A DNA stretch of 64,000 nucleotides from Streptomyces aureoverticillatus (GTDB lineage Bacteria > Actinomycetota > Actinomycetes > Streptomycetales > Streptomycetaceae). Shown here piece by piece: positions 1 through 8,272 of the stretch. The translations under genes were made by a program, and so were the position numbers. The stretch covers positions 240,297 to 304,296 of the forward strand of contig NZ_BMSY01000010.1 of the NCBI RefSeq assembly GCF_014649395.1, in the 5' to 3' direction. The notes below the pieces were generated by a model. The model was not told the origin of the DNA and ran no database searches. It saw only the letters and a program-made list of their open reading frames with translations. The number at the start of each line of letters is the position of its first letter. Positions within the stretch are counted from its first letter, which is position 1.

Positions 1-1
1 C

Positions 2-568
2 ACCCTGACCGCCCTCCTGTGCATGGGCGTCCTGCTCCTGGTCAGCACCTTCGTAGTGCAGCCGTACGCGATCCCCAGCGGCTCCATGGAGCCCGCGTTC
101 CGGCCCGGAGACCGCGTACTCGTCAACAAGTTGGCGTACCGTTTCGGTTCCGGCCCACAGCGCGGTGACGCGGTCGTCTTCGACGGCAGCGGCTACTTCG
201 GAGACTCCGACTACGTCAAGCGGGTCGCGGGCGTGGGCGGCGACCGGGTGGTCTGCTGCGACAAGCGGGGGAGGATCAAGGTGAACGGCGAGCCCGTCGA
301 CGAGCCGTACCTGTTCCCCGGGGACGCCCCCTCGACGGTGCGCTTCGACGTCGTCGTACCGGACGACACCCTCTTCCTGCTCGGCGACCACCGCAGCGAC
401 TCCAGCGACTCCCGCGACCACCTGGGGTCTCCCGGCGGCGGCATGATCCCCGTCGACGCGGTCATCGGCAGGGCCGACTGGATCGCCTGGCCGCTCGGCC
501 GCTGGACCTCCCTGAAGCGTCCCGACGCCTACGCGCGCGTGCCGGCACCCGGCGGCCCTCATGGGTAA
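2..568 (+). CDS. sipW: Type I signal peptidase, 5' end outside the window
   Basis: Membrane serine protease that removes signal peptides from exported proteins. The frame is open to the window edge, so the start and most of the cytoplasmic N-terminus are missing. The visible part begins inside the first membrane helix. The nucleophile serine lies in PSGSM just after that helix, the general-base lysine in DYVKRVAGVGGD, and the box E motif GDHRSDSSDSR follows. There is no hydrophobic helix at the C-terminus, unlike sipY and sipZ below. The stop overlaps the next sip gene by 8 bases, which indicates one transcript. Streptomyces lividans has four adjacent sip genes named W, X, Y and Z in this order, and the symbol is taken from that order. 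Confidence 0.9.
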   Translation, partial: TLTALLCMGVLLLVSTFVVQPYAIPSGSMEPAFRPGDRVLVNKLAYRFGSGPQRGDAVVFDGSGYFGDSDYVKRVAGVGGDRVVCCDKRGRIKVNGEPVDEPYLFPGDAPSTVRFDVVVPDDTLFLLGDHRSDSSDSRDHLGSPGGGMIPVDAVIGRADWIAWPLGRWTSLKRPDAYARVPAPGGPHG

Positions 569-1643
569 CCGCGGCCGCGCGAAGGCCACACACGCGGCCG
601 ACACCCGGCTGCCCACTGGAACGCGGCCCACCACCGGCCCCGTGCTGCCCGGCCGTGCCGAGCGCCGCAAGCTCGCGAAGAAGGTGAAGCGCCGCAGGCG
701 CCGCTCCGCGATCAAGGAGATACCGCTCCTCATAGTCGTCGCCCTGCTCATAGCGCTCGTCCTCAAGACCTTCCTGGTGCAGGCCTTCGTGATCCCGTCG
801 GGCTCCATGGAGCAGACGATCCGCGTCGGCGACCGCGTCCTGGTCGACAAGCTCACCCCGTGGTTCGGCAACAAGCCCGAGCGCGGGGACGTCGTCGTCT
901 TCAAGGACCCCGGGAACTGGCTCGAGGAGGAGCGCGGCAAGAAGAAGGACGACCCCGTCGTCATCAAGCAGGTCAAGCAGGGCCTCACCTTCATCGGACT
1001 GCTCCCGTCCGACGACGAGCGTGACCTGATCAAGCGCGTCGTGGGCGTCGGCGGCGACACCGTGAAGTGCTGTGACAAGAACGACAAGGTCACCGTCAAC
1101 GGCGTACCGCTGAACGAGCCGTATCTCCACCCCGGGGACAAGCCCTCCCTCTTCGAGTTCGAGGTGAAGGTCCCCAAGGGGCGGCTGTTCGTCATGGGCG
1201 ACCACCGGTCGGATTCCGCCGACTCCCGGTTCCACCGGAACGAGAAGTTCAGCGGCACCGTCTCAGAGGACGAGGTCGTGGGCCGCGCGCTCGTCATCGC
1301 CTGGCCGTTCGGCCACTGGCGCAAACTGGAAGAGCCCGATACGTACGCGTCCGTGCCCGACGCGCCCTCCGGGTCGGCCAGTGCCACAGGAGCGTCGCAT
1401 AGGGTGGCCTCCGGCGATCGCAACGGAATTACCGGCCTCCCGACCCCTGCGGAACTCCCGCTCGTTATGGGAGTGGTGGGCCTGCATCGCGCACGGGGCA
1501 GGCAGTGGTACGGACTGAGGAGTGGATGTGGGGGATGTGGCGGTCGGCGCACGATCCGGACACGAGGGGCCCGAGGAGCAGCCTGGGCACTCCGCAGATC
1601 CGGCACCCGCACCCGCGGCGGACGGGATGAGCACCGGCCCTGA
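561..1643 (+). CDS. sipX: Type I signal peptidase with a doubtful C-terminal extension
   Basis: Second signal peptidase of the tandem. A basic cytoplasmic segment (residues 34-49) precedes a helix at about 53-74. The nucleophile is Ser82 in PSGSM, the catalytic lysine is Lys158 in DLIKRVVGVGGD, and box E is GDHRSDSADSR. The ATG start overlaps the sipW stop by 8 bases. The protease fold ends near residue 275 (DTYASVPDAP). The last 85 or so codons have clearly fewer G/C third positions than the rest and run under the start of sipY, so the true or ancestral stop may lie earlier. A stretch around residues 293-307 is mildly hydrophobic and could be a remnant of a C-terminal anchor. Function is secure; the C-terminus is not. 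Confidence 0.9.
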   Translation: MGNRGRAKATHAADTRLPTGTRPTTGPVLPGRAERRKLAKKVKRRRRRSAIKEIPLLIVVALLIALVLKTFLVQAFVIPSGSMEQTIRVGDRVLVDKLTPWFGNKPERGDVVVFKDPGNWLEEERGKKKDDPVVIKQVKQGLTFIGLLPSDDERDLIKRVVGVGGDTVKCCDKNDKVTVNGVPLNEPYLHPGDKPSLFEFEVKVPKGRLFVMGDHRSDSADSRFHRNEKFSGTVSEDEVVGRALVIAWPFGHWRKLEEPDTYASVPDAPSGSASATGASHRVASGDRNGITGLPTPAELPLVMGVVGLHRARGRQWYGLRSGCGGCGGRRTIRTRGARGAAWALRRSGTRTRGGRDEHRP

Positions 1644-2520
1644 CACCGCGGCCCCCGAGGAGACCAGGGTCCCGGGCCCGCAGGGCGACGAGCCCCAGAA
1701 GCCGGCGAAGGGCAAGAAGCCCAAGTCCTTCTGGAAGGAGCTGCCGCTCCTCATCGGCATCGCGCTGGTCCTCGCCCTGGTCATCAAGACCTTCCTGGTC
1801 CAGGCGTTCTCCATCCCGTCGGACTCCATGCAGAACACGCTGCAGCAGGGCGACCGGGTCCTCGTCGACAAGCTGACGCCGTGGTTCGGCTCGGAGCCCG
1901 AGCGCGGCGAAGTCGTGGTCTTCAAGGACCCCGGCCACTGGCTGGACGGCGAGCCCACCCCCGACCCGAACGCGGTGCAGAAGGTCCTCGGCTGGATCGG
2001 CCTGATGCCGTCCGCCGACGAGAAGGACCTCATCAAGCGCGTCGTCGCGGTCGGCGGCGACACCGTGGAGTGCAAGGGCACCGGACCGCTGAAGGTCAAC
2101 GGCAAGGCGCTGAACGAGAAGAACTACGTCTTCGAGGGCAACACGCCCTGCACGGTCGACGACCAGGGCGGCCAGTTCAAGGTCACGGTTCCCAAGGGCA
2201 AAATCTGGGTCATGGGTGACCACCGGCAGAACTCCCTGGACTCCCGTTACCACCAGAACCAGCCGGGCGGCGGCGCCGTCCCCGTCGACAACGTCGTGGG
2301 CCGCGCCTTCGTGGTCGCCTGGCCCCCCACCCGCTGGGGAACGCTGCCGGTCCCGGACACCTTCGACCAGCCGGGCATCAGCCAGGCGATGAGCGCGGCC
2401 CCGGCCGCCCTCGGTCTCGCGGGCGCCGCCCCGATCGTGCTGTGGCGCCGTCGGCGGGCGGCCGCACGGCTGGACTCCGGGCACGGCACCAGGGTTTCTG
2501 GCGGAGGTACCGCCGGGTAG
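1522..2520 (+). CDS. sipY: Type I signal peptidase
   Basis: Third signal peptidase. Counting from the GTG at 1522, a proline/acid-rich cytoplasmic arm of about 70 residues leads to a helix at 74-96, Ser102 in the variant box PSDSM, Lys172 in DLIKRVVAVGGD, box E GDHRQNSLDSR and a C-terminal helix ending in WRRRR, so the protein should cross the membrane twice. Start choice is uncertain. GTG 1522 abuts a GAGGA sequence, GTG 1528 sits five to six bases after it, and ATG 1627 would reduce the overlap with sipX from 122 to 17 bases. The longer form agrees better with the usual length (about 330 residues, from memory). Likely co-transcribed with sipW and sipX. Confidence 0.92.
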   Translation: MDVGDVAVGARSGHEGPEEQPGHSADPAPAPAADGMSTGPDTAAPEETRVPGPQGDEPQKPAKGKKPKSFWKELPLLIGIALVLALVIKTFLVQAFSIPSDSMQNTLQQGDRVLVDKLTPWFGSEPERGEVVVFKDPGHWLDGEPTPDPNAVQKVLGWIGLMPSADEKDLIKRVVAVGGDTVECKGTGPLKVNGKALNEKNYVFEGNTPCTVDDQGGQFKVTVPKGKIWVMGDHRQNSLDSRYHQNQPGGGAVPVDNVVGRAFVVAWPPTRWGTLPVPDTFDQPGISQAMSAAPAALGLAGAAPIVLWRRRRAAARLDSGHGTRVSGGGTAG

Positions 2521-2570
2521 TCTGCCGTCCCAGATCACCGATCTTCCACGGCCCCCGTCCCGGACGGAGC

Positions 2571-2599
2571 GCGTCACTGTCGTACGCGGCTCGCATACT
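2571..2599 (+). promoter_or_regulatory. Possible promoter for the sipZ operon
   Basis: CATACT at 2594-2599 could be a -10 element, about 48 bases upstream of the sipZ start; no good -35 is visible. The 126-base gap between sipY and sipZ, the only sizeable gap in the sip cluster, fits the report for S. lividans that sipZ begins a separate operon with unrelated genes. Confidence 0.3.
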
Positions 2600-2646
2600 C
2601 GGTACGAGGGGCCGCGGGGTCGTCTCCGGACCGGGGGAGCACTGGG

Positions 2647-3423
2647 ATGAGCACGACACGTCGTACGGAAGAGGGCCACGGACGGCTCGGCAGCACGCTG
2701 TCGGGGGTCGCCGTGGCCCTCGGCTGTGTCCTCTTCCTCGGCGGCTTCGTCTGGGGCGCCGTCGTCTACCAGCCGTACACCGTCCCCACGGGCTCGATGA
2801 CCCCCACCATCGGGGCGGGAGACCGGGTCCTCGCCCAGCGCATCGACGGCGACGACGTGCGCCGCGGCGATGTCATCGTCTTCCGGCAGCAGACCTGGGG
2901 CGACCTGCCGATGGTCAAGCGCGTCGTGGGCGTCGGCGGCGACAAGGTCGCCTGCTGCACCCGGGGCAAGCTGACCGTCAACGGCAAGCAGATCGACGAA
3001 CCGTATCTCCCCAAGGGAGGAGGGGCCTCGGCGACCGGCATACGGGAGACGACCGTGCCCAAGGGGCGGCTGTTCCTGCTCGGTGATGAGCGCAGCGGCT
3101 CGATGGACTCCAGCGTGCATCTGGAGGACGCCGACGGCGGCACGGTGCCGCGCAGCGCGGTGAAGGGCCGCGTGGACGCCGTGGCCTGGCCGCTGGACGG
3201 CATGCTCGACCGCACCACCGCCTTCGACGACCTGCCCGGGGGCACGTCCGAGCCGGGGCCGCTGCGATGGCAGCTCACCGCGGTGGTGGCGGGCGCGGTG
3301 CTGGTCCTCGGCGGTGCCGCGTACGGGCCGATCGCCAAGCGGGTGCGGCGGCGTGATGGGCAGACGGGGAACGCGGGCGGCGGCAGGTCCAGTGGGACGA
3401 CGGAGGCTGCCGGTGTCGGCTGA
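2647..3423 (+). CDS. sipZ: Type I signal peptidase
   Basis: Fourth signal peptidase, starting at ATG 2647 after a GGGGGAGC ribosome site. Helix at about 18-41, nucleophile Ser50 in the variant PTGSM, general base Lys91 in PMVKRVVGVGGD. Box E reads GDERSGSMDSS, so the usual final arginine of GDxRxxSxDSR is replaced by serine. A second helix near residues 220-240 followed by KRVRRR anchors the C-terminus. The stop codon overlaps the next gene, so sipZ, the NUDIX gene and probably the genes after it form one transcription unit. The four paralogues differ in the catalytic box and in anchoring, which suggests divided substrate preference. Confidence 0.92.
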   Translation: MSTTRRTEEGHGRLGSTLSGVAVALGCVLFLGGFVWGAVVYQPYTVPTGSMTPTIGAGDRVLAQRIDGDDVRRGDVIVFRQQTWGDLPMVKRVVGVGGDKVACCTRGKLTVNGKQIDEPYLPKGGGASATGIRETTVPKGRLFLLGDERSGSMDSSVHLEDADGGTVPRSAVKGRVDAVAWPLDGMLDRTTAFDDLPGGTSEPGPLRWQLTAVVAGAVLVLGGAAYGPIAKRVRRRDGQTGNAGGGRSSGTTEAAGVG

Positions 3424-3988
3424 GGACGCTGCGGGGACCGCAGGGGCGGACATGGCGTCGGCTGAGGACGAGATGGGGACCGCCGGGGCCGGCGCGGTGG
3501 CCGGGCGGCCGCTGCGGAAGGTGGCGCGGGTCGTGCTCCTGGACGGGCGCGACCGCATTCTGCTGCTGCACGGGCACGAGCCGGGCGACCCGGCGGACGA
3601 CTGGTGGTTCACTCCGGGCGGTGGCCTGGAGGGCGACGAGACGCGTGAGCAGGCCGCGTTGCGTGAGCTCGCCGAGGAGACCGGAATCACAGACGTCGAA
3701 CTCGGTCCCGTCCTGTGGCGGCGCGTGTGTTCCTTCCCCTTCGCCGGGGAGCGCTGGGACCAGGACGAGTGGTACTACCTGGCACGGACCGCGCAGACGG
3801 CGACGCGCGCGGCGGGCCTGACCGAGCTGGAGCGGCGCAGTGTCGCCGGAGCGCGCTGGTGGACGTGCCGGGAACTCGCCCAGGCACATGAGACGGTGTA
3901 TCCGACCAGACTCGCCGAGTTGCTGCGCACGCTGCTCGACGAGGGTCCCCCGAGCACGCCCCAGACCCTCGACACGGAAATCGTGTAG
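3413..3988 (+). CDS. NUDIX hydrolase
   Basis: Hydrolase of nucleoside diphosphates linked to another group; the substrate cannot be read from sequence. A complete NUDIX box occupies residues 70-92: Gly70, Glu76, Arg84-Glu85, Glu88-Glu89, Gly91-Ile92. The GTG start at 3413 lies six bases after GGAGG and overlaps the last 11 bases of sipZ; a longer reading from 3314 would bury 110 bases of sipZ and has no ribosome site. ATG codons at residues 14 and 21 are further alternatives. About 191 residues, single domain, cytoplasmic. Confidence 0.88.
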   Translation: MSAEDAAGTAGADMASAEDEMGTAGAGAVAGRPLRKVARVVLLDGRDRILLLHGHEPGDPADDWWFTPGGGLEGDETREQAALRELAEETGITDVELGPVLWRRVCSFPFAGERWDQDEWYYLARTAQTATRAAGLTELERRSVAGARWWTCRELAQAHETVYPTRLAELLRTLLDEGPPSTPQTLDTEIV

Positions 3989-4043
3989 GGGCTCCCGGGG
4001 CTGGCGCACAATAGGGGGACGCACGGCTGAAGGGGAACATGCC

Positions 4044-4352
4044 ATGAGCGCCGAGGACCTCGAGAAGTACGAGACCGAGATGGAGCTGAAGCTCTACCGG
4101 GAGTACCGCGACGTCGTCGGTCTGTTCAAATACGTGATCGAGACCGAGCGGCGCTTCTACCTCACCAATGACTACGAGATGCAGGTGCACTCCGTCCAGG
4201 GTGAGGTGTTCTTCGAGGTGTCGATGGCGGACGCCTGGGTGTGGGACATGTACCGGCCGGCGCGCTTCGTCAAGCAGGTACGGGTGCTCACGTTCAAGGA
4301 CGTGAACATCGAAGAGCTCAACAAGAGCGATCTGGAGCTGCCGGGCGGCTGA
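4044..4352 (+). CDS. DUF2469 family protein
   Basis: Small protein of 102 residues, rich in acid and aromatic residues, matching the actinobacterial family called DUF2469 that sits beside the YraN gene in many actinomycetes. Function unknown. Clear ribosome site AAGGGGA seven bases before ATG 4044. There is no signal peptide or membrane segment; sequences such as LYREYRDVVGLFKYVIETE look helical and the C-terminal half looks like strands. Its stop codon forms part of the first copy of an 11-base repeat (4343-4353). Confidence 0.85.
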   Translation: MSAEDLEKYETEMELKLYREYRDVVGLFKYVIETERRFYLTNDYEMQVHSVQGEVFFEVSMADAWVWDMYRPARFVKQVRVLTFKDVNIEELNKSDLELPGG

Positions 4353-4441
4353 GCGGCCAGGCCGGGTGCGGGCGGCTGAGTGGTTCCGGCTACGGGCCGG
4401 CCGGGGCCGCTGATCGACGGCGTCCGGCGTGGGCGGCTGAG
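4343..4441 (+). repeat. Three perfect copies of the 11-mer GGGCGGCTGAG
   Basis: Copies at 4343-4353 (including the stop codon of the DUF2469 gene), 4370-4380 and 4431-4441, all in the same direction. The surroundings are similar, suggesting local duplication of the gene end. No coding sense in the gap. Confidence 0.7.
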
Positions 4442-4460
4442 CTTCCCGTTCGGGGGACGG

Positions 4461-4474
4461 GGTTGTCCACAACC
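4461..4474. promoter_or_regulatory. Inverted repeat containing a DnaA-box-like 9-mer
   Basis: GGTTGT-CC-ACAACC, a 6-base inverted repeat, 72 bases upstream of the YraN start. It contains TTGTCCACA (4463-4471), the form of DnaA box favoured in Streptomyces. It could be an operator or an isolated DnaA site; one site alone decides nothing. Confidence 0.4.
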
Positions 4475-4545
4475 CGCCAGTAGTGCACCAAGATCCAATA
4501 GCTGGGGCCCGCCGCGTGACCGTGGGTGTCGGAGGTGGTGCCGAC

Positions 4546-4908
4546 ATGAACGCACGGGGTGCACTCGGCAAGTACGGCGAGGAGCTGGCCGCACGGCGGC
4601 TGGCCGAAGCCGGGATGACGGTCCTGGACCGCAATTGGCGCGGCGGCAGGACGGGCGAGATCGACATCGTCGCCCGTGACGGCGACGCCCTGGTGGTCTG
4701 CGAGGTGAAGACTCGCAGGGGAGCGTCCTTCCAGCATCCGATGGCGGCGATCACGCCGGTCAAGGCGGCGCGATTGCGCGGCCTCGCCGAGCGCTGGCTC
4801 CAGGAACACGGCGGGGCACCACCGGGCGGTGTGCGCATCGACCTCGTGGGCGTCGTCGTGCCCGAGCGCGGCGCGCCCGTGGTCGAGCACGTGCGGGGGG
4901 TGGCCTGA
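4546..4908 (+). CDS. YraN family (UPF0102) nuclease-like protein
   Basis: 120-residue protein of the UPF0102/YraN family, which has the restriction-endonuclease-like fold. The key residues are present: Glu-Ile-Asp in GEIDIVARD and Glu-x-Lys in VCEVKTRRG, the metal-binding pattern of such nucleases. The biological role is unknown. ATG 4546 follows GGAGGTG by eight bases. The stop TGA shares one base with the ATG of comM (TGATG), so translation is probably coupled. Neighbourhood with comM and dprA is conserved widely in bacteria and suggests a role in handling DNA. Confidence 0.88.
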   Translation: MNARGALGKYGEELAARRLAEAGMTVLDRNWRGGRTGEIDIVARDGDALVVCEVKTRRGASFQHPMAAITPVKAARLRGLAERWLQEHGGAPPGGVRIDLVGVVVPERGAPVVEHVRGVA

Positions 4909-6533
4909 TGGCATTCGCGCGCACGTGCTCGGTCGCCCTGGTCGGCGTCGAAGGCGTCGTGGTCGAGGTGCAGGCCGATCTGGAACCGGGCGTCGCCGCG
5001 TTCACGCTGGTGGGGCTGCCCGACAAGAGCCTCACGGAGAGCCGTGACCGGGTCAGGGCGGCCGTGGTCAACTCCGGTGGCGAGTGGCCGCAGAAGAAGC
5101 TCACGGTCGGCCTGAGCCCCGCGTCCGTGCCGAAGGGCGGCAGCGGCTTCGACCTGGCCGTGGCCTGCGCGGTCCTCGGTGCCTCGGAGCGGATCGACCC
5201 CCGCGTCCTCGCCGACATCGTGATGATCGGCGAACTGGGGCTCGACGGCCGGGTGCGGCCGGTCCGCGGTGTGCTGCCCGCCGTCCTCGCGGCGGCGGAC
5301 GCCGGCTATGAGCAGGTGGTCGTGCCCGAGTGCACAGCCGCGGAGGCCGCACTGGTGCCCGGGGTGTCCGTCCTCGGTGTCCGCAGCCTCCGGCAGCTCA
5401 TCGCCGTCCTGACCGACGAACCGGTCCCGGAGGAGGACCCCGCCGAGGCGGGCCGACCGGACCCGCTGATGGCGGGCCTCAGCCTGCCCGGTGCGGGGCT
5501 CGGCACCGGCGTGAGCGGCTTCGGGGCCTCGGAGCACGACCAGCGGCACGACCTCGCGGACGTGGTCGGCCAGGTCTCGGCGCGCACGGCGATGGAGGTG
5601 GCGGCCGCCGGCGGGCACCATGTGTTCCTGCAAGGGCCGCCGGGCGCGGGCAAGACCATGCTCGCCGAGCGGATGCCGGCCATCATGCCCCGGCTGTCCA
5701 GGGCGGAGTCCCTGGAGGTGACGGCCGTCCACTCCGTCGCGGGCATGCTGCCGCCCGGCAAACCGCTGGTGGACATCCCGCCGTTCTGCGCGCCGCACCA
5801 CTCGGCGACCATGCAGTCGCTCGTGGGCGGCGGCAAGGGGATCGCCCGCCCCGGGGCGGTCTCCCTCGCTCATCGTGGGGTGCTCTTTCTCGATGAGGCG
5901 CCGGAGTTCAGCAGCCACGCCCTGGACGCGCTGCGCCAGCCGCTGGAGTCGGGGTACGTCGTGATCGCCCGCAGCGCCGGCGTGGTGCGACTGCCCTCAC
6001 GGTTTCTGATGCTCCTCGCGGCCAACCCCTGCCCGTGCGGCCGCTTCAGCGTCACGGGCGCCGGCTGCGACTGCTCGCCGCACAACATCCGGCGCTACCA
6101 GGCCAGGCTCTCCGGCCCGCTCCTCGATCGAGTGGACCTCCGGGTCGTGGTGGAGCCCGTCACCCGCTCCGAACTGACGGCGCGGGGGGCGCGGGGCGAG
6201 TCCACCCAGGTCGTGGCCGACCGCGTGCGCGCCGCCCGGGAGCGCGCGGCCACCCGCCTCGCGGGCACACCCTGGCGCGCCAACAGCGAGGTGCCCGGCC
6301 ATGAGCTGCGCACCCGGTGGCACGCCGTCCCCGGCTCCATGGCGGAGGCGGAACGCGGCCTGGAGACGGGCCTCCTCACGGCCCGTGGCCTCGACCGGGT
6401 GCTGCGGGTGGCCTGGACGGTGGCCGACCTCGCGGGCCACGACCGCCCGGACGCGGGCGATGTGGCGCTCGCGCTGCAACTGCGCACGGGGGTGCCGCGC
6501 GGGGTGCCCATGGTGGTGGGGGCGAGGGCATGA
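4908..6533 (+). CDS. comM: ComM/YifB family AAA+ ATPase (Mg-chelatase-like)
   Basis: Homologue of ComM, a hexameric helicase that drives branch migration during natural transformation in Vibrio and Haemophilus; the role in Streptomyces is not established. The N-terminal 170 residues form the ChlI/Lon-like domain. The AAA+ core has Walker A GPPGAGKTM near 243-251, Walker B LFLDEAPEF near 325, and the sensor region with the cysteine cluster NPCPCGRF and GCDCSP near residues 368-387. A C-terminal Mg-chelatase domain ends the protein. 541 residues, a normal length. Its last four bases overlap the start of dprA (ATGA), so the two are translated together. Confidence 0.92.
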   Translation: MAFARTCSVALVGVEGVVVEVQADLEPGVAAFTLVGLPDKSLTESRDRVRAAVVNSGGEWPQKKLTVGLSPASVPKGGSGFDLAVACAVLGASERIDPRVLADIVMIGELGLDGRVRPVRGVLPAVLAAADAGYEQVVVPECTAAEAALVPGVSVLGVRSLRQLIAVLTDEPVPEEDPAEAGRPDPLMAGLSLPGAGLGTGVSGFGASEHDQRHDLADVVGQVSARTAMEVAAAGGHHVFLQGPPGAGKTMLAERMPAIMPRLSRAESLEVTAVHSVAGMLPPGKPLVDIPPFCAPHHSATMQSLVGGGKGIARPGAVSLAHRGVLFLDEAPEFSSHALDALRQPLESGYVVIARSAGVVRLPSRFLMLLAANPCPCGRFSVTGAGCDCSPHNIRRYQARLSGPLLDRVDLRVVVEPVTRSELTARGARGESTQVVADRVRAARERAATRLAGTPWRANSEVPGHELRTRWHAVPGSMAEAERGLETGLLTARGLDRVLRVAWTVADLAGHDRPDAGDVALALQLRTGVPRGVPMVVGARA

Positions 6534-7939
6534 GCGGGGAGGGAGAGCAGAGGGACCAGGGGGTGTGGTCGGGCCCGAGTGGGGTGCGGGACCCGTCGGC
6601 CGGGTCGGGCCCGGCTCCGCGCGAAGCCCCGCTCCTGGGTGAAGCCCCGCCTCCGCGTGAGGTCCCGCCCCTGCGCGGAGCCCCGCCCTCGCGTGAAGCC
6701 CTGACCTCACCCGGGGCGGTGGCCCCGCCCTCGTCGGGAGCCCTGACCCCGCCCGGTGCCGCGGCCCCGCCCCCGCCGCCCGACGAGGAACGCCTCGCCC
6801 GTGTCGCGTTGACGGGGGTGCTGGAGCCCGGGGACGCCGTGGGTGGGCGGTGGCTGCGGGAGTGGGGCGCCGTCGAGGTGCTGCGGCGGCTGGTCGAGGG
6901 GCGCGGGCCGGACGGCGGGGAGGAGCGGCTGCCGGGGGTCTCGGCGAAGCGATGGGAGGGACTGCGGGCCCGGGCCGGGCGGGTGCGGGCGGCGCGGGAT
7001 CTGGAAGCGGCCGGGGCGGTCGGGGCACGGTTCGTGGTGCCCGGGGACGGCGAGTGGCCGGTGCAGCTCGACGACCTGGGGGACGCGCGGCCCGTCGGGC
7101 TGTGGGTGCGGGGGCGGGCGTCCCTGCGGATCTGGGCGCTGCGGTCGGTGGCGGTCGTGGGGGCGCGGGCCTGCACGGAGTACGGGGCGCACATGGCGGC
7201 GAGTCTCGGCGCGGGGCTGGCCGAGCGCGGGTGGGTGGTGGTGTCCGGCGGTGCCTATGGCGTGGACGGCGCCGCGCACCGGGGTGCCCTCGGCGCCGGC
7301 GGCGCCACGGTGGCGGTGCTCGCGTGCGGGGTCGACCGGCCCTATCCCCGGGGGCACGCGCAGTTGATCGGGCGGATCGCCGAACAGGGGCTCGTGGTGG
7401 GGGAGTTGCCGCCGGGCGACCACCCGACGCCGAGCAGATTCATCCTGCGGAACCGCGTGATCGCCGCGCTCACCCGAGGCACCGTCGTCGTGGAGGCCGC
7501 CTACCGCAGCGGTGCCCTGGTCACGGCACGGTGCGCGCAGGACCTCGGGAGGTACACGATGGGGGTGCCCGGGCCCGTCACCAGCGGATTGTCGGCGGGC
7601 GTGCACGAACTGCTGCGCGGGGACGGGGTGCTGGTCGGCGATGCCGCCGAAGTCGTGGAGCTGGTCGGGGACATGGGGGAGCTGGCGCCCCCGCGGCGTG
7701 GCCCGGTCGTGCCGCGCGACCTGCTGCACCCCGGCGCCGCCCGCGTGCTGGCCGCGCTGCCGGCGCATGGGAGCACCGGGGCGCGGGACATCGCACTGGG
7801 GGCGGGCACCAGCGCGGACGACGCCGTCGCCCGGCTGTACGAACTTCGCTCGCTCGGGTTCGTCGAACGACACGGCGACGGCTGGCAGTTGACACGCCAG
7901 GCGATTCTCTCCCTCTTTCCGGGCGGAGGTGAGGCGTGA
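6530..7939 (+). CDS. dprA: DprA/Smf DNA-processing protein with a proline-rich N-terminal arm
   Basis: Single-strand DNA binding protein that loads RecA in transforming bacteria; conserved also in non-competent species. The Rossmann-like core spans about residues 130-385, with VVGARACTEYG near 205 and SGGAYGVDGAAHRGAL near 238. A winged-helix domain closes the protein (about 400-467). Residues 20-85 are an unusual arm of repeated PP-R-EAP/GA-type units, rich in Pro and Ala. Start ATG 6530 overlaps the comM stop by four bases; reading further upstream would lie inside comM. The Streptomyces role is inferred from the family only. Confidence 0.9.
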   Translation: MSGEGEQRDQGVWSGPSGVRDPSAGSGPAPREAPLLGEAPPPREVPPLRGAPPSREALTSPGAVAPPSSGALTPPGAAAPPPPPDEERLARVALTGVLEPGDAVGGRWLREWGAVEVLRRLVEGRGPDGGEERLPGVSAKRWEGLRARAGRVRAARDLEAAGAVGARFVVPGDGEWPVQLDDLGDARPVGLWVRGRASLRIWALRSVAVVGARACTEYGAHMAASLGAGLAERGWVVVSGGAYGVDGAAHRGALGAGGATVAVLACGVDRPYPRGHAQLIGRIAEQGLVVGELPPGDHPTPSRFILRNRVIAALTRGTVVVEAAYRSGALVTARCAQDLGRYTMGVPGPVTSGLSAGVHELLRGDGVLVGDAAEVVELVGDMGELAPPRRGPVVPRDLLHPGAARVLAALPAHGSTGARDIALGAGTSADDAVARLYELRSLGFVERHGDGWQLTRQAILSLFPGGGEA

Positions 7940-8272
7940 CGTTGAGTGTTGCGCCGGACGGATGAACCTCGACGACCTTGGGAAATCGTGCAGTTGGCAC
8001 GGCCCTTCGGTCACGGAGCGCGACGAAAGTGATCCTGTGGGGCGTCAAGCGGAACGTATCTGCGTACGCGCGATCCCATAGTCTTCGCACTCTGCGACAC
8101 TTCAGTCACGCTACGCTCACAACGAATCCGGTGCGGACAGGCACTCGGCGGACAGGCAATCAGACGGACGACCCCTCACTTCACGCACACCCATCAGCAC
8201 CTCACGCAAACCCGCCGGGCACCGGTTCCGGCAACTTTCCCCAGATCACGGCAGAACGGCTCAAGGCGACGC
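7940..8272. other. whiG upstream region
   Basis: 333 bases between dprA and whiG with lower GC than the genes, so probably the whiG promoter and leader. No open frame worth calling. I could not fix a -35/-10 pair with confidence, and saw no terminator-like stem of more than six pairs after dprA. Confidence 0.5.

Noticed and set aside
1465..3690. A 741-codon open frame on the - strand across the sip genes
   Set aside because: Covers three real genes in antisense and shows no family motif.
4463..4471. DnaA-box-like 9-mers (also 15699-15707) as a replication origin
   Set aside because: Two isolated boxes 11 kb apart with no dnaA/dnaN genes, AT-rich unwinding region or box cluster; at most titration or regulatory sites.
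3687..5918. A 743-codon open frame on the - strand
   Set aside because: Antisense to four overlapping genes with recognised families; no protein similarity of its own.
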